Origin: Quercus robur
Taxonomy: Eukaryota > Streptophyta > Magnoliopsida > Fagales > Fagaceae
Direction: 5' to 3'
Length of the DNA: 64,000 bases
Assembly: GCF_932294415.1 (NCBI RefSeq)
Contig: NC_065538.1
Span: 46,290,843-46,354,842 of the forward strand
Positions 35,501 to 50,930 of this stretch are shown piece by piece. Numbering within the stretch: position 1 is the stretch's first letter; every line of letters begins with the position of its first letter. The notes below the pieces were generated by a model. It worked only from the letters and a program-made list of their open reading frames with translations. It was not told the origin of the DNA and did no database searches. Both the position numbers and the translations under genes were made by a program.

Positions 35501-37359
35501 ATGATTTCTATTCAAATTTGGTGGTCTATTGAATTGAATTTCATTTATACTATATATTAATATATCCAAAGGAACTTTTTGCTAGGTGAGTATAAACAAT
35601 GAGGAAAATTTTTGGGAAGTTCATAAATATAAGTGAACATATAAACAAATTGAGAAATTAACGAAGAGATTCAAGAAATTGAATGGTAAATCTAGAGTTG
35701 TTACCTTGTTGTAGACACAATCAATCAAATCCTCATAGGTGCCATTCAAGGGTATGAATTTATAGGGCAGAGAATAAGGCAATTTTTTAAGCACCTCTTT
35801 GAAGACATCAATGCACCAACCATCAAATTTGGAATTATCTAGGTTCCCGCTGTAGTCAACCTTTACAAACTTCTGAAATGAAGTTCTACCTGGAACTCCA
35901 ATTTTCAAAGGATTTTGTTCAGTAGGCATTGCCCAACCCTTTGGAACTTGAATGAGATATCCTGGCCAAGTTACTGGACCTGCAATTTTCTCTGTACAAT
36001 TTTTCATCTCAACCCTTTCCGAGAACCCAAACTCTGATGTCCAAAAGTCTAATTCTTCGTATCCTTTCTTTACAACATTTACTATCCTCAATATAGGAGT
36101 TTGCAGCAGCTTTCCTGCTTCGAAATTTATTTGGTCACTTAAACCAGAGAAATTGCTTGACAGTATATTTTCTAACATTATCTTTGGGATAATTGAGTTA
36201 TTAATCATTCTCTCTATGGCCTGTGAAATTGTCATAATGCTATCATATGCTCTTAGAGCATAAATTCCAGGTTCGTGATTATGTTCCTCAGGATACTTGG
36301 TTTCAAAGATTTTTGTGAACTGACCAAAGAAACCTTTATAAGAATTACTACTATTAGAATAGTAGGTCTTGATTCCCAAAGCACCTTCCATAGAGGAAAT
36401 AACAGAGTTGTTTACAGAGTCCAGTACACTCGCAACACTCCAAGGAATTATCCAAGCTGACTCTCTTCCTACAAGTCCTACTTTCTTAGCTTCTCTGAAC
36501 AAATGAGATACCATTGGTATTGATGACTGAAGAATGATAAAAGCCCGAGATTGTGTTGTTAAATGTAGTTTCAAAAGCTCATCAAGAACAAATGCCCCTG
36601 CATTAGGGAGAGAAGAAACCGGTGGAAGAACCAATTGATACTCAATCTCTGAATCAACCTTCTGAAGAGCCTCAGATAGAAGACCTAACATCCCTGAGTC
36701 ACTGCCATATGCATCATCTTCATATATTGCTATAACCCTTCTCCAGTTATAGGCCCGAACAATTTCTGAAATGCATTCAATCTGAGCAGAATCATTGTTA
36801 GCCATTTGAATCAAGAAAGGCCAACGATGTTGCAGAATTGGTGAGGTTATAGCAGGAGCTGCAAATGAAAGAACTGGAACACTAGCTTTGTTTCCAATAG
36901 CAGCCACTAATGCTGCTTCCTCCCACTTGTTCATGCCAACAATCACTTGCACTTTCTTTTCTTTAATAAGCTCATCAGCTGAACCCAAACATAAAAAATA
37001 AATAAGAAACAATATAATTAAAATCAAATCAAGAATCTTTCATAATCATCCTAATAAGAAAATAACTGACCAGCAGAAACAACTTGAAGGGGGCCTTTCC
37101 CGGGGTCTTTGAAATAGAGAGACAGCTTGTGACTCTTTGAATGGTGGTTGTTGAAGTTTTCAGCAGCAATTTCCATAGCTATTTTCTCTTCTTTCCCGAT
37201 TCGGGAACTGACATCAATGATGGCGCCGATATTTGTAACTTCGTTAGTCGTATTAGCAGCTTCACCTCCATGAGAGAGTGAGAGAAGAAAGGAGATTAGT
37301 ATGAGAAAGAGGAGGCAAAACTTTATCACTGTTTTACCGGTAATGAAAGGGAAAGCCAT
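32572..37359 (-). CDS. GLR: GLR-2: intact glutamate receptor-like channel gene
   Basis: A plant ligand-gated cation channel of the GLR family, probably clade II, acting in the plasma or an inner membrane in amino-acid-triggered calcium signalling. Exons: 37359-37071, 36978-35705, 34981-34675, 34098-33710, 33060-32572. They join in frame to 915 residues, the usual GLR length. A signal peptide (residues 1 to about 33, [15 protein letters not shown]) is followed by a receptor-type ligand-binding domain ([19 protein letters not shown] near 110) and a glutamate-binding region split around the channel. M1 is about 572-592, the pore loop near 610-623 ([10 protein letters not shown]), M3 holds [11 protein letters not shown] near 648, and M4 is about 809-832. 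All introns have GT and AG ends. The Met start is preferred over an upstream in-frame Met at 37416 because only this start is shared by GLR-3 and the inverted relic. GLR-1 follows it downstream, GLR-3 precedes it. Confidence 0.9.
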
Positions 37360-37860
37360 TCTGAGAATTTGATAATTACGTTCACCCAAAAAGGAAATAA
37401 AAGAACACAGAAACAAGTCTCTTAAATCTTAATGACAGCAACTATTATAGATGGACATGGTTGAATACTACTCAATTCACGCAAATGTGTATGATAAAAA
37501 ACGACAAAAAATAGAAGGCTGGCTGGTTTTAACATTATTCAAAATGTCGGAATCGAATTTTTGTTTTTTATGTATCTTTGACTTGGTGCCTTAGTTAGAC
37601 TTGACTGATTCAATCGAACAAATAAAAACGAAAAATAACAAACTCGATTGTGTGCAGGGAAAGTTGGCTTCTGATGGTCAAATTCAAGCAACTTTTTTGG
37701 TGGCAGTGTGTAAGATGTTATTTTTGACTTGTGATGTTAAGAAAGTACAATAAAAAATAAGTTGTTTAATCACCTCTAAATGCGACCAGTGATACATATA
37801 TATATGCGATGTCAACGTTTATAGAGGATACGAAAATTCATGCCAGTTGCCACCCCCATA
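37360..37860 (-). promoter_or_regulatory. Upstream region of GLR-2
   Basis: It is conserved with the upstream region of GLR-3 (50501-50930) and with the inverted relic at 9490-10715. A TATA-like word (TATAATAG, minus strand, 37449-37442) lies about 85 nt before the start codon. No experimental support. Confidence 0.5.
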
Positions 37861-38180
37861 TTATGATATTTAATACTCAATAATTTTTCTAATAATAAAT
37901 TATTCATTTAATATTCTCTTATAATATATGAATGAATGGGTGAACTTATCTAATTTTTTTAAAAAAATTTAGCTTATAAGAGCATTTATAGTAAGAAAGT
38001 TTTTTAAAAAAAAATAGTTTTTAGTAACTCAAAATACTAATTTATCTATCTTAACACTCCACCTTATAATACAGTTAATATCAAAAGTTTTATTTTAATA
38101 TTCAATACATTAAAATAATATAAACAACACAATAAATAACTATCATAACTATTAACACATTAAAATACTATTTTTTTAAT
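37861..38180. other. Intergenic, no gene
   Basis: A very AT-rich stretch. Its left part still resembles the region upstream of the inverted relic. AGAGCATTTATAGTAAG near 37979 looks like a MITE end, but I found no partner. Confidence 0.4.
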
Positions 38181-39526
38181 GTCAGGATGACCCATTGGGA
38201 CCCAAGCTAAGGAGAATCGTTGTATTTGGAGGAACAAGATTGGAACCTCTCAATGTCACCTTTGCACACTTTGAGCTTATCTTTTAGGGTGGTCCCATTA
38301 GCACGTCTGTGCTTGTTTGTTCTTTTTCATTTCTTTAATGAATTAAAAAAAAAATTCCAAAAATAATAATATAATGTGATAAAAAAATAATTATAAATGA
38401 AAAATTATAAAAATATACTTAGTCTGATTATGTTCAAGTTCAAAGATTTTCCCCTCCATAGTCGGGAAAGTCTAGTTTCAATGCCTTTAGAAAGTCGCCT
38501 CCATTACCTGCTGGAAGCTCTATTGTCTTATTGGATTCTACACTCCCTGTTATGTTTTAGTTAGGGCTTTAAGGCTTTCAAAAAGCTAGTAAAACTGTTG
38601 CGATAGCCCTTGCAAGGCCTTTTATTGATAATCTTGTTGTTACTTCGTGCAAACCATGGATTAAATTAACAAGAAAATTGAGTACCTTCAACCATTCCAA
38701 GTCGATTGATAGGAGCTGATTGGGACTAACTAGTTCATTTAGTTGGGTGAACAGCGCAGTGGCCAAGAGATTGAGTTGCTGAGTTTCTTAGCTATCTGAG
38801 CTAGCAATTAGTTGAGATTGGTTTTTGAGCTGGCATTTAGTTAGTTATGATGTTAGTTGCTGACAGTTAGAATTAGTTAGTAACTGTAATTGATGGTTGA
38901 TTAGCTACTATAAAGGGCTATGGTTACTTGTAATTCACCATCTTAGGAAATAATAAGCAAAAGTACATTCTTCTCTCTCTAAGTTCTTCCTCTTCTCTCT
39001 GTGTTCTAATTCTTTAGGAGGCCTAGTTCCCTCAAAAAACTACTCATAATCTTCTTAATTCCATAAGAACCAATGGGTTCTTATCATCAATGCTCTGAAA
39101 TCAAATGTAATGAACGATTTGCAAAGTTGGACTCTTAGGGAAATTAGTTAAACCTGACCAATTCAAGGTAGTCACCCTCCAAGAAGAGAGAATGAGTGAG
39201 AGAAATTGATTGAAAGGAAAGAGGAAAACTGTGACAAATTTCTTATTGATGTTCAACACTATTGACATTTGACAAGTATTTATACAGGTTGGTTAGTTCA
39301 CTTTAAGTTCTCTAGTTTGTTGACTCTTAAACTCATATAACTAATTGAGTGAGACAACTGACTCACCAGCCAACTAATTGCAACAAACTCTTAACAGTCC
39401 TTTCTTTCATACAATAAACAATTAGTAGTAGACAATTAGATATAAATATTACAACATTTAGGCTCATTACAAAAAATTCTTTATGTAAAACCTACCTATT
39501 TTACTTTGTGCATTTAATAAGGAGTT
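38181..39526. repeat. Duplicated 3' flank of GLR-3
   Basis: Near-identical to 25275-26629. It includes the 285 bp LTR-like repeat at 39106-39396. Confidence 0.75.
39106..39396 (-). repeat. LTR-like repeat in the 3' flank of GLR-3
   Basis: The same repeat as 26228-26512. It is uninterrupted here and preserves the empty target site (CAAGGTAGTCACC near 39165) that element B occupies in the GLR-4 copy. Confidence 0.55.
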
Positions 39527-43116
<3,590 letters not shown>

Positions 43117-43968
43117 TGTAAGGTTGAATTTATTCAACCATCTAATTGGTTTTATTCCGTGCCAAATTTGCTTGTAATTCAGCATTTAGTAACCCTGTAT
43201 TTAGGTGAGATTGTTGTAAGTGTAGTGAGTGAGATAGAGTGAAGATTGCTCAAGAGTGTGCAAGAAAACAGAGTGTCGCGGCTGGGACTCGCGAGTGGAC
43301 TCGCGGAGAGAGAAACCCTAAAGAAAAACAAGATTGTTTCACACACAATCTCTACCTTAGAGTCTCATCAAAATCCCTCACTCTCTTCCTCTCCATTGTC
43401 AAAACCTTGAGAGGCATTATACCAAACCTGGTTCTCACCATTATCATCTCTGTGAGACAGTCGTTTGGAGTTCTGGGAAGCAGTTAGGAAGGAGCCAATC
43501 TTCATTGGTTGATGCTACGGTGTAGTAGCGGAATCCGGAAAGCTAGAAAAGAAAAAGATTCGGCGCAACCTCGTTGGAGCAAGAAGCTTGGAGGGCTTAG
43601 GTGCACTGGGTAGATTAGGCTTGGAGGGTCTATTGCTGTCCTTGTATCCCAACTGTATTTTCTAGTGGATTGATTACCGCTTGGAGGGCGGCGGAGAGGT
43701 TTTTCACCGAGGTCTTCGGTTTCCTCTTCGATAACACATCGGGTGTTATCTTTGTGTTTGCATCTTCCTTCCTCTCTATCTCTGCCTTTATATTATCTGC
43801 TGTGATTTTATTATGTTATGGCTTAGATAGTTGTTTAACCAATTTCATATTATAGCATGTGTTAAGTTTCCGCACACTAGTTGTTTGACATATTGCTTGA
43901 GTTGGTTAAGTTAATTTTTGGGGGTCTAAACGTTCAAAAGTGTATTGGTACACATTTTTGAACTTTCA
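43117..43968 (+). repeat. 5' LTR of element D, promoter-deleted
   Basis: 852 bp. Compared with the 3' LTR it lacks roughly 48431-48689, which holds most of U3 with the TATAAATA box (48643) and half of the TCGCGA-type block. The joint lies near 43308. Transcription from this LTR is unlikely. Confidence 0.88.
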
Positions 43969-43970
43969 AT

Positions 43971-43982
43971 TGGTATCAGAGC
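43971..43982 (+). other. Primer binding site of element D
   Basis: TGGTATCAGAGC, 2 nt after the 5' LTR, as in A and B. Confidence 0.88.
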
Positions 43983-44044
43983 GGGTACACTTGTTGTGGT
44001 TTAAATACCTAAGTGTGATCCTTGACCCCTTGTGTTTATTTGCC

Positions 44045-45067
44045 ATGGATTGTGCTTTGTATGACTCTTTGCATGATTTGGTTGGTAATGAATGTAACAT
44101 GCCACGTGTTTGTGAAATTGCCTCTATGAGTGTTAATCCTCATAAGTGTGATGACATGTTATTTGAATCTATGGGTGTTGTTGACAAACTCTTCAAGAAA
44201 AATGCTAAGAAGTTTCAAAAGAATTTGAGCAAGTTATTTTGTGAAAAGGATGATTTGATTGCTAAGCTCAATGAATCCAACAAATTGGTTGAGAAATATA
44301 AAAAACTTGCTGAAATTTCTCTTGAAAAGCTGAAAGAGTTTGAATGTTTGAATATGGACTTGGAAGCTAAACTTGTTTTGTCTAACAAACTTGTTGATGA
44401 TCTTAAATGTGAAAATGAATCTCTTAAGATGCATGCCAAGTATTTGATTGCTGAACCTATTGTTAAAAAGGATGAAAATATTTGTTGCAATCATGTTGTG
44501 GTACCCGATTTTGTGCCTAGTGTGTGTTCTACCTTAAAGGACAAATCGGTGTACATTCCTCCACATAAAAGAAATCAAAAGGTGGAGAGAAAGGCTGTTA
44601 AGTCAAAGCCTTCGTTTAGGTCTCAACCTAAGGCTTTGGATGGATCTAAGTTTGTTCCAACTTGCCACCATTGTGGTGTGATTGGTCATATAAGACCTCA
44701 ATGTCATAAGTTGAAGATGGAACAAAATCATATTGCTAGATCCCTTCCCAAAAGGCCTAGTGGACCTAAACACATTGTGTGTCACCATTGTGGTGCCTTT
44801 GGTCATCTAAGACCTCAATGCTCTAAGTTTCATGCTTTTAAAAGAATCAAAAGAAAAGAAAAACTTGAGCTTCTTGGAAGTGGTGCTAAAAAGGATAAAC
44901 CGGATTTTAGTGATAATAGCATGTTGCTAAAGAAAATGTTTAATGCTCTTAACTCCTTGTCTATGTGCATCTCCGGTTCTCATTCTTCCAACCCTCGTCT
45001 CACTTCTCATGAGACACTCATTCCAAACAATCGTTCCGTTTGGATGAGGAAGGGTTCCTATGGTTGA
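44045..45067 (+). CDS. Capsid-less gag-like protein with two zinc knuckles (element D)
   Basis: 340 residues from the ATG at 44045. An earlier in-frame ATG lies inside the LTR and is not favoured. The UBN2-like capsid part of the A, B and C gag is absent. Residues about 45-135 form a Lys/Leu-rich coiled coil (KLFKKNAKKFQKNLSKLF). Two CX2CX4HX4C knuckles follow: CHHCGVIGHIRPQC (207-220) and CHHCGAFGHLRPQC (246-259). The tail VWMRKGSYG matches the VWVKKGTHA tail of the longer gag. The frame is intact, unlike the other gag copies. It could bind element RNA and join particles built by another gag, or be a remnant. No catalytic motif is visible. Confidence 0.75.
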   Translation: MDCALYDSLHDLVGNECNMPRVCEIASMSVNPHKCDDMLFESMGVVDKLFKKNAKKFQKNLSKLFCEKDDLIAKLNESNKLVEKYKKLAEISLEKLKEFECLNMDLEAKLVLSNKLVDDLKCENESLKMHAKYLIAEPIVKKDENICCNHVVVPDFVPSVCSTLKDKSVYIPPHKRNQKVERKAVKSKPSFRSQPKALDGSKFVPTCHHCGVIGHIRPQCHKLKMEQNHIARSLPKRPSGPKHIVCHHCGAFGHLRPQCSKFHAFKRIKRKEKLELLGSGAKKDKPDFSDNSMLLKKMFNALNSLSMCISGSHSSNPRLTSHETLIPNNRSVWMRKGSYG

Positions 45068-46150
45068 GCTTTTGCTCTTTTGGTCCTTGATCTAATTCTT
45101 TCGATCTTTGTAGGACCCTTCATGCATTAAATGTCATATCTTCATGCATTTTGTGCATCTTGCATTTATTTGTATGCATTGTTTCGTTTTTGATCTTTCT
45201 TTTATGTTTCTATTTTGTGTGAGTAAAAAATCCAAAACCACATAAAAAGTGAAAAATTCAAAAAGTTTGATCGTATATGTTTGAGCACATATCACATGTG
45301 AGTTTGGCCTTGTACCTTTGTACAAATGGCTTTGTGCATTTTCGAGCTTAGCTTGTTATTTTTGCACTTATATCTTTGTGGGAAAAATCTTGACATTTTT
45401 GTGTGAATGTTGTAAATCGATCTTCAAGCTTGTCATGAATGATTTGTCAATAGTCATGTTGGTTTTGATACATGCGTAGACTTGTGCTTATATCTCTTCC
45501 CACTCTTTTATCTTTATTGCTTAAAGAGCTCAATAAATGTAAATCTCAAAATGAAAAGAGATAATGAGCTGCAAAAGCCGTCGCACATACTAGTATTCGA
45601 CTAGGAAAAAGGGAAAGCGACTTATATGAAAATGTATGATGCCCAAAAAGCCAAAGGCTTGTTCATCAAATTGAAATATCAAAAATTTCAGGCATCAATC
45701 TCAAAAATGAGATGTATTGCTCAAAATGAGTTGTATTGATTCAAAATGATCAAATGATATGAATTGTAAGAAGCCAAATGAAAAGCTTCAATCTTATGTA
45801 ATCATTTTCTTGTGGGAGGTCATATATGTTCACTTCTATAATTGAGATATACCACTTGACTTAGTACTAGTTGTGTATGACTTGATTGAATTGATCATTG
45901 AAGCTTCATTCTAGACTAAGGACTATTCCACATTTGATACACACACATAACACACTTGCCTTATGTTCAATGAATGTCTTATTCATTTGTTAGATTGTAC
46001 TTGTCTAAATGTGATGTGTGTGTGCTCAATCATATATGGTTCAATCCAAAAAGATTTTTGATCATTTTATATGTTTTTGGAAGTGATTTTTATCACTCCT
46101 TGAGTTTATGTTTAGTGCTTACTTTGTTTTTCAATGTTTAAACATGTTCT
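45068..46150 (+). other. Untranslated middle region of element D
   Basis: Alignable with 19174-20130 of element A (shared blocks such as TTGTACCTTTGT, GGCTTTGTGCATTTTCGAG, TCTTCCCACT). No coding sequence recognised. Confidence 0.6.
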
Positions 46151-46189
46151 GGTTTGAAAAACTTGTGTCAGTTTTTTTGGCCACTCATT

Positions 46190-46335
46190 TTGGCTACTTG
46201 CGTGAGCTGCCAGCAAGCTGCCAGTTTTGGCTGGTCGGTTTGGCGGCTTGCAAGCCGCGAGTCTAAGCCGCGAGCTCAGACAGAGAGGTTTCGCGGCTCA
46301 CTCGCGACTTGGCTCGCGACTCGCCAGTCGCGAGT
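46190..46335 (+). promoter_or_regulatory. TCGCGA-rich cluster of element D
   Basis: Short version of the cluster in A, B and C, with words such as AAGCCGCGAG, TTTCGCGGCT and ACTCGCGACT. It is retained although the accessory gene is gone. Confidence 0.4.
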
Positions 46336-46479
46336 CGCCCAGAATCAGCTTTTTAAAGAGCTTTTTCGTGGGAAACTTGTTTTAAACCTCTCCCATCCTC
46401 TCTAAAACCCCTCTTTCAATATTTTTACATCAAAACCCAACCAATTTGAATGGTTTTTCAATCCATTAACATCTCTAAG

Positions 46480-48234
46480 GTAATTATAAACTCTTTTCAT
46501 TGATTTTGATCCTTAGATTATGTTTTGGAGAGTTTTGTGCTCTTGGTTGGGATTTTCATCATAGGGGTTAGGAAAACTTATTTTTTGTCAATTTTCTTCA
46601 TGGGATTGGTTTCTTTTGTTGATATGCATTGGATGTTGGCCCCTTGTGGCAGAAAGAACATGTATTAAGGGTGGATTTCTTGATGTTCATGCATTGTTTC
46701 ACATTTTTGTTTATAGTGTGCATGCTAGGTGTTTGATAAAATGCCTCTTAGACATTTTCTCGCTTGTTTGGACTCCGATGAGTACCAAAATTTGGGGTTT
46801 CTCATGTTTCCTCATTAGGAACATGTTTGGTTCATTGGTTGTGTATTTTAACACACTTTGCCCCACATGTGCATTTTTCATGCATTGATCATGCATTGCA
46901 CTTAGCCACCTCTTGCACACACCTTTACTACCCTTGTCATGCATTGGTCTTGACCTTGCTGTTTCATCCTAGCATGTCATGCTTACCTTATGCTTTGTAG
47001 CATGTTACTTTGTCTTAGGTTTGAGCTTCATTTTCTCATTCATCGTGCACCCCTCATGCATCATTAGCATTGTTCGTACCTTCATCTCTTGCCCTCGTTT
47101 CTTCTTGACCCTTTGTCTATTCCTGACAAAAAGGGGGAGAGTATACTCTAGAGTATATTCCGGAGTATTTTGTCATTTCTATATGACTCTTGTGCACATC
47201 CTTAGGGGGAGAAATCTCCTTTTCTCATGCACATTTGTAGGGGGGGAGATATTCCATAGGGGAGATGCATATACCAAGGGGGAGAAGACATTGAGATAAT
47301 AAGAAAACTTTGTTTTGAACTAGCACAGGCTTTATGGTGCTTTGAGTTATGTTTTGTGATTCTCTTCGCATCTTGTTTTTGTTTTGGACATGCATACTTC
47401 CTTATGCTATTGTGCTTCTTTGAATGCATGTTCGGATGATCAATTGCTTTGCTATGTGATCATTGTAGTCATTTCTATACTTGTTATATTATACTTGTCA
47501 TTTATTACTTGCTTTACCTTGAGGGTCTAATGTGTTTTGTGCAAGTGTTTCAGGGTACAAGTATATATATGTTCCAAGTGCATCACAGCTTCTCATCACT
47601 TTGAAGGGGAGAAATTTTAAGCACTTTTAGTTTATATTGTTTTAGTTTTTATTCAATATAATGTGTTTGTACCCATATGCTTATGTAAGCTTTTAGGGTT
47701 ATTGTTTTATGCATAGTTTGTAGGCTTTATGGTTTGTACCTTGCTTAAGTGCAGCCTTTATGCTATGTTGAAATCAGTACTTTAATCTAAATGTTCTGCA
47801 TTTTGGTTTATGTACTGTCACTCTTGTGTCCTTGTAGGATTGTTCCTAGATGCATATGCCATGTGTGCTATGCATTGGTTGAGTGTTGAGCATACAAGTG
47901 TCTTGCCTTGTGCTTGTTAACTTGTATGTCCTTGTGTTCATTCCAAGTGTGAATGAGCACTGTGATCACTACCTTGTGGTGTTCACTTGGTTGATCAAGC
48001 CATGGTTTGTTTATTAACTCCATCTTTGCTTGATCTCACATTGCCTGTTTCATATGCATTTATAATTTTCTGCTTACAATGATCATGGTGTATTGTTGTG
48101 TTTCAGGAGTTTATGTTCATATGATTCAAGTGCTTCACAGCTTCTAGAGTTAGGTGTGAGTGAGTTTTGTTCAACTGTTCCCAACTCACATGTTAAGTCT
48201 AGAGTCTGTTTTAGGGTTTTGTCACGGAATAGCC
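46480..48234 (+). other. 3' untranslated region of element D, with extra purine tracts
   Basis: No accessory ORF is recognisable; short ORFs at 46616-46888 and 46979-47299 lack its motifs. Five purine tracts (AAAAAGGGGGAGAG, TAGGGGGAGAA, GGGGGGGAGA, AGGGGAGA, AAGGGGGAGA) lie at 47128-47285. From about 47640 the sequence matches the 3' untranslated part of element A. Confidence 0.55.
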
Positions 48235-48246
48235 AAAGGGGGAGAT
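48235..48246 (+). other. Polypurine tract of element D
   Basis: AAAGGGGGAGAT directly before the 3' LTR. Confidence 0.88.
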
Positions 48247-49357
48247 TGTAAGGTTGAATTTATTCAACCATCTAATTGGCTTTATTCCGTGCCAAATTTG
48301 CTTGTAATTCAGCATTTAGTAACCCTGTATTTAGGTGGGATTGTTGTAAGGGTAGTGAGTGAGATAGAGTGAAGATTGCTCAAGAGTGTGCAAGAAAACA
48401 GAGTGTCGCGGCTGAGACTCGCGGGTGGACTCGCAGCTGCAAGCCGCCAGAAGCTGCACACGTGCCAAGCATGCTGGAAGATGAACAGTCATGCTAGCTA
48501 GAGCACTACAGGACAAAACAGGACAACTAGCCATACGGTTAACTCGCGATTGGAACTCGCGACTTGGTCAAGCTGCGAGGTCAAGCCGCGAGCCACCCCT
48601 GTTTTGGAAAAACCTGACGTTTCACATTCCTCTTCACTCCAGTATAAATACCCTTTTAACCCACGATTGAAAGAGAGCTTCCAGAGAGAATTTTGAGAGA
48701 CAAACCCTAAAGAAAAACAAGATTGTTTCACACACAATCTCTACCTTAGAGTCTCATCAAAATCCCTCACTCTCTTCCTCTCCATTGTCAAAACCTTGAG
48801 AGGCATTATACCAAACCTGGTTCTCACCATTATCATCTCTGTGAGACAGTCGTTTGGAGTTCTGGGAAGCAGTTAGGAAGGAGCCAATCTTCATTGGTTG
48901 ATGCTACGGTGTAGTAGCGGAATCCGGAAAGCTAGAAAAGAAAAAGGTTCGGCGCAACCTCGTTGGAGCAAGAAGCTTGGAGGGCTTAGGTGCACTGGGT
49001 AGATTAGGCTTGGAGGGTCTATTGCTGTCCTTGTATCCCAACTGTATTTTCTAGTGGATTGATTACCGCTTGGAGGGCGGCGGAGAGGTTTTTCGCCGAG
49101 GTCTTCGGTTTCCTCTTCGATAACACATCGGGTGTTATCTTTGTGTTTGCATCTTCCTTCCTCTCTATCTCTGCCTTTATATTATCTGCTGTGATTTTAT
49201 TATGTTATGGCTTAGATAGTTGTTTAACCAATTTCATATTATAGCATGTGTTAAGTTTCCGCACACTAGTTGTTTGACATATTGCTTGAGTTGATTAAGT
49301 TGTATTTTGGGGGTCTAAACGTTCAAAAGTGTATTGGTACACGTTTTTGAACTTTCA
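48247..49357 (+). repeat. 3' LTR of element D
   Basis: Full-length 1111 bp LTR with the U3 block of TCGCGA-type words and TATAAATA at 48643. A transcript started here would run toward the plus-strand end, antisense to the 5' exons of GLR-3. Confidence 0.9.
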
Positions 49358-50500
49358 TTTCTCTCTATGGCCTGTAAAATTGTCATGATGCTATCATATG
49401 CTCTTAGAGCATAAATTCCTGGTTCATGATTATGTTCCTCGGGATACTTGGTTTCAAAATTTTTTGTGAATTGATCATAGAAATCCTTATAAGAATTACT
49501 ACTATTAGAATAGTAGGTCTTGATTCCCAAAGCACCTTCCATGGAGGATATAACTGCTTTACTAACGGAGTCCAGGACACTAGCAACACTCTCCGGAATT
49601 ATCCAAGCTGATTCTCTCCCTACAAGTCCTACTTTCTTAGCTTCTCTGAACAAATGAGATACCATTGGTATTGATGACTGAAGAACAATAAAAACCCGAG
49701 ATTGTGCTGTTAATTGTAGTTTCAAAAGCTTATCAAGAACAAACCCCCCTGCATTAGGGAGAGAAGAAACTGGTGGAAGAACCAAATGGTACTCAATCTC
49801 TGAATCAACCTCCTGAAGTGCCTCAGATAGAAGGCCTAACATCCCTGAGTCACTGCCGTATGCATCATCTTCATATATTGCTATAACCTTTTTCCAGTTA
49901 TAGGCTCGAACAATTTCTGCAATGCATTTTATCTGAGCATAATCATTGTTAGCCATTTGAATCAAGAAAGGCCAACGATGTTGCAAAATTGGCGAGGTTA
50001 TAGCAGGAGCTGCGAATAAAAGAACCGGAACATTAGCTTTGTTTCCAATATCAGCTACTAATGCTGCTTCCTCCCACTTGTTCATGCCAATAAGCACTTG
50101 CACTTTCTTTTCTTTAATAAGCTCATCAGCTGCACCAAAAATTGTTAAGAAACAACATAGTTAATATCAAATCAAGAACCTGTTAATCGTCATAATAAGA
50201 GAATAACTGACCAGCAGAAACAACTTGAAGGGGGTCTGTCCCGGGGTCCTGGAAATGGAGAAACAGCTTGTGATCAGTCTTTGAATGGTTGTTGAAGTTT
50301 CCAGCAGCAATTTCCATAGCTGTTTTTTCTTCTTTCCCAATCCGGGAACTAACATCAATGATGGCACCAATATTTGTAACTTCGCTAGTTGTATTAGCAG
50401 CTTCATCTCCATGAATGAGTGAAAGAAGAAAGGATACTAGAATGAGAAAGAGGAGGCAAAACTTTATAACTGTTTTACCGGTAATGAAAGGGAAGGCCAT
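49358..50500 (-). pseudogene. GLR: GLR-3, 5' part: exon 1 and start of exon 2
   Basis: Exon 1 is 50500-50212 (289 nt, the same length as in GLR-2). Exon 2 runs from 50129 into the insertion at 49358. It encodes the start codon with a signal peptide ([15 protein letters not shown]) and most of the receptor-type ligand-binding domain ([37 protein letters not shown]). Splice sites are GT and AG. Translation would run past the QAIER segment into the LTR of element D and end after about a dozen foreign residues. That gives a secreted receptor-domain fragment without any channel part, if the RNA is stable. Confidence 0.88.
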
Positions 50501-50930
50501 TCTAGGAACTTGATAACTGTGTTCACCCAAAAAGAACAAAAATAAATACTAAAATAAAGTACAACACACAAAAGTCTCTTTTAAATCTTAATTACAGCAA
50601 CTGTTATATACGAACATGGTTGGATAATATTCAATATACAAAAAAGCGTGTAAGAGGAAATGAAGACTGACTGGTTTTAATATTATTCAAAATATCAGCT
50701 ACGAATGTCGGAATAGAATTTTTGTTTTTCAGTGTCTTTAACTTTGGTGCCTTTGACTGGACTAATTCAATCTTCAAAAAAAAAAAAAAAAACTCGATTC
50801 TGTGCAGGGAAAGGTGGCATCATGGAAGATGTTATTTTGACTTGTGATGTCGAAGAAAGTATAATACAGAATAAATTGTTTAATTGCTCCTAATAGGACC
50901 AATGATACATGTCAACGTTTTATTTTTATT
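50501..50930 (-). promoter_or_regulatory. Upstream region of GLR-3
   Basis: Homologous to 37360-37860. A TATA-like word (TATATAAC, minus strand, 50610-50603) lies about 103 nt before the start codon. Confidence 0.5.

Larger units (their letters stand above)
43117..49357 (+). mobile_element. Element D: short pol-less LTR element inserted in GLR-3 exon 2
   Basis: A 6241 bp insertion, antisense to the host gene, with target duplication TTTCT at 43112-43116 and 49358-49362. The 3' LTR (48247-49357) is full length. The 5' LTR (43117-43968) lacks about 259 bp. Where both exist they differ at about 12 positions of 852. Inside are the primer site, one gag-like ORF (44045-45067), untranslated sequence, a TCGCGA cluster (46190-46335), a possible splice donor (CTCTAAG|GTAATT near 46480), purine tracts and the PPT. 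Neither pol nor the accessory gene of A, B and C is present. It is the smallest coding set in the family. Confidence 0.92.

Noticed and set aside
35952..36460. Plus-strand ORFs inside GLR-2 exon 2, with matching ones at 42917-43177 and 49426-49611
   Set aside because: They are shadows of the minus-strand receptor coding sequence and are conserved only because the exons are paralogous.
43940..44044. N-terminal extension of the element D ORF
   Set aside because: The upstream in-frame start lies in the LTR and across the primer binding site. The ATG at 44045 matches the gag start position of A, B and C.
46616..47299. ORFs of element D as a copy of the accessory gene
   Set aside because: They lack the NLGRA, DW and coiled-coil motifs and are Cys/Phe-rich translations of untranslated sequence.
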